A stretch of DNA of 64,000 nt, taken from assembly GCF_900115155.1 (NCBI RefSeq), contig NZ_FOVM01000002.1:312550-376549 (forward strand), given 5' to 3'. This document shows, piece after piece, positions 62,688-64,000 of the stretch. The notes beneath the pieces are model-generated. The model made no database searches. It saw only the letters and a program-made list of their open reading frames with translations, and was not told where the DNA came from. Positions within the stretch are counted from its first letter, which is position 1; each line of letters begins with the position of its first letter. This DNA comes from Mycetocola miduiensis (GTDB taxonomy: Bacteria > Actinomycetota > Actinomycetes > Actinomycetales > Microbacteriaceae). The position numbers and the translations under genes were made by a program.

Positions 62688-63407
62688 GTGCGGTCGCAAT
62701 CTACTGACAACGTAACCTCTCCATGGACTCCACCGCCCCCGCCGCAGCCTAGATGGGGCGGGTCATCTCTCTGGACTGCGATCGCCGCCATAGAGGTTGC
62801 GCTCGCTATCACGACAGTGATTCTGGACCTGTTCATCCCAGCGCTGGTCCTGCTCGTACTTGGTGCGTTCTCGTTAGCGCTTCGGCGACAGAGCCTCAAG
62901 ACGCTCGGAGTGTGCCGCCCGCCTGCAGGCGCCTCCAGAATGATCATCCACGTCGCCCTGCTGACGCTTGGCTGGAACATCCTCACCTTCCTCCTGTTCC
63001 TTCCGTTGCTGGAGCTCGCAACCGGTACCGAACAGGATGTGAGCGGGTTCGCCCCGATACAGGGCGACTTCCGTCTGTTGCTCCTCATGCTTGCGCTGTC
63101 ATGGACTCTCGCAGCCGTGGGTGAGGAGTTCGCGTTCCGCGGCTATGTTCAGACGCGAATGCGCGAGCTGCTCCCGGGGCGTTGGGGGCTCGCCACAGCG
63201 ATCATATTTTCGTCGTTGCTGTTCGGGCTGGTACACACAGAACAGGGAATTGTCGGAGTGATCGTCACGACCGTCGATGGTGTTTTCTTCAGCCTCCTGC
63301 GCTACCAGTTTCGAACGCTGTGGGCAGCCGTAACGTCGCACGGCGTTAGCAACACGATGGGGCTTATCGTCTTTTTTCTGTTCGGCCCGGTGCAAGCTCC
63401 CTGGTGA
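62688..63407 (+). CDS. CPBP-family intramembrane metalloprotease (Abi/CAAX type)
   Basis: A 239-residue membrane protein with about six or seven helices. Motif 1 is EEFAFRGYVQTR (E-E-x3-R), motif 2 FGLVHTEQG, and motif 3 SHGVSNTMG, giving the glutamate and histidine metal ligands of the family. Members process peptides, prenylated proteins or bacteriocin-related targets. A proline-rich N-terminus (SPWTPPPPPQP) precedes the first helix. The start is GTG at 62688. It lies just outside the island. Confidence 0.88.
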   Translation: MRSQSTDNVTSPWTPPPPPQPRWGGSSLWTAIAAIEVALAITTVILDLFIPALVLLVLGAFSLALRRQSLKTLGVCRPPAGASRMIIHVALLTLGWNILTFLLFLPLLELATGTEQDVSGFAPIQGDFRLLLLMLALSWTLAAVGEEFAFRGYVQTRMRELLPGRWGLATAIIFSSLLFGLVHTEQGIVGVIVTTVDGVFFSLLRYQFRTLWAAVTSHGVSNTMGLIVFFLFGPVQAPW

Positions 63408-63599
63408 GCAGTCGTGCTCAGGCGGGCACCATCAAACCTCGAGTTCGCCGGGTGATCATGTGCCCCGTCACCCGGAGCGCTCATGGACTTTACCTGCAAC
63501 AGGTTGTTGGAGCCGTCGACACGCAGAGAGAGGAATCGCTGGGGAATTGTTGGCTATCGCCAACCGTACTTGTGAAGCGTATGCGGAGCAGCGCGCGCC

Positions 63600-64000
63600 T
63601 CACGGAGTCGGATTGTCCGTTCGCACATCAAGTCCGAGCGTCGAGAGCACCTTCGTCGCCCAAGTCTCGGCGCGTTGGAGTTCCCCTTCCAGAAGGGGAC
63701 CTTCATACCCATGCACGCAAAAGGTTTCCTGCTTCACCGACGTTTCGAATCCGAGGGACCGCAGTTCATGCCTCGCCGCTTTTGCGGCTGAGCCAGGGAG
63801 GCGCGGCTTGTCGACTCGAGTATCGAACGCGACGGCCGGAACCTCTGATTCAACCCTGTCGAGTGCGTTAAGCCACCCCGGATGCCCCTCGTTGGTGCGT
63901 GCGGTGCAGAGTGAGATTTGACGGCTTCGGCGCGCGTCGCGGGCCGTGTCATCGAGAACGCCTGCGTGGGTCCACCAACGACGACAAGACCGTAGCCGCT
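63600..64000 (-). pseudogene. Flavodoxin-like protein, frameshifted and cut by the window edge
   Basis: Minus-strand sequence from the right edge reads YGLVVVGGPTQAFSMTRPAT then, after a frame change near 63873-63882, WLNALDRVESEVPAVAFDTR, RLPGSAAKAARHELRSLGF and YEGPLLEGELQRAETWA to a stop at 63600-63602. The order matches flavodoxin-domain proteins (VVGGPTHAF, AFDTR, GPL-EGEL). One frame ends and the other begins within GGCATCCGGGGTGG, so a 1-base indel is the simplest explanation. The N-terminal FMN loop lies beyond the window. Confidence 0.75.

Noticed and set aside
62257-62715. 152-codon open frame across the attR site
   Set aside because: It reads through the tRNA remnant (GVRIPSDPP is the usual translation of a tRNA T arm) and has no family pattern.

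Overview
The window is high-GC actinobacterial chromosome, most likely from a member of the Microbacteriaceae. The evidence is GTG/TTG starts, many 4-bp ATGA gene overlaps, paired clpP genes, a second-class IleS behind an actinobacterial T-box leader, mycothiol-era redox proteins, an SCO7613-type membrane protein, and the order ileS-folC-DUF4233-ndk ... rne-rplU-rpmA-obgE-proB-proA-nadD-rsfS. The species cannot be named from the sequence alone.

Layout. 1-8.3 kb: end of a truncated haemoglobin gene, MscS channel, aminopeptidase N, then a plus-strand run of a DsbA-like oxidoreductase, rpiB, Nei-type glycosylase, PaiB-like flavoprotein and amidohydrolase. 8.3-13.7 kb: Dps, a 1296-residue polytopic membrane protein and a gamma carbonic anhydrase. 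13.7-18.4 kb: tRNA-Gly, tRNA-Pro, then the protein quality-control block tig-clpP1-clpP2-clpX. 18.5-25 kb: M3 peptidase, methyltransferase, GNAT and valS. 25-33 kb: acyltransferase/SGNH protein, a peptide/nickel-type ABC importer and a TetR regulator. 33-39 kb: T-box-controlled ileS with folC, a small membrane protein and ndk. 39-39.8 kb: a gene-free repeat array. 39.8-50.6 kb: VKOR, rne, ribosomal proteins L21/L27, obgE, proBA, nadD and rsfS.

Accessory part. At 50.7 kb a tRNA-Ala gene is the insertion site of an 11.6-kb genomic island. A 42-bp exact copy of the tRNA 3' end recurs at 62.35 kb. The island carries an excisionase-like HTH gene and a tyrosine integrase. Next comes a coupled pair (unknown protein plus XRE-ImmA/IrrE protease) bracketed by tandem-repeat sites. 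An Abi_2-family gene follows, preceded by a perfect terminator hairpin that suggests a small non-coding RNA. The rest is decayed genes, a five-gene Asp23 envelope-stress operon and an orphan emfourin-like protease inhibitor. Beyond the second attachment copy lie a CPBP-family membrane protease and a frameshifted flavodoxin-like gene that runs off the end.

Three families of non-coding repeats stand out: long hairpins sharing the ends GCGAGTTGC/GCAACTCGC (three copies), the CGATTGGGCC three-arm elements at 39 kb with a diverged relative at 18.5 kb, and the GGGAAC-CTC repeats inside the island. The best candidates for something new are the Abi gene with its putative RNA, the ImmA/IrrE pair with its flanking repeats, and the two chromosomal repeat families.
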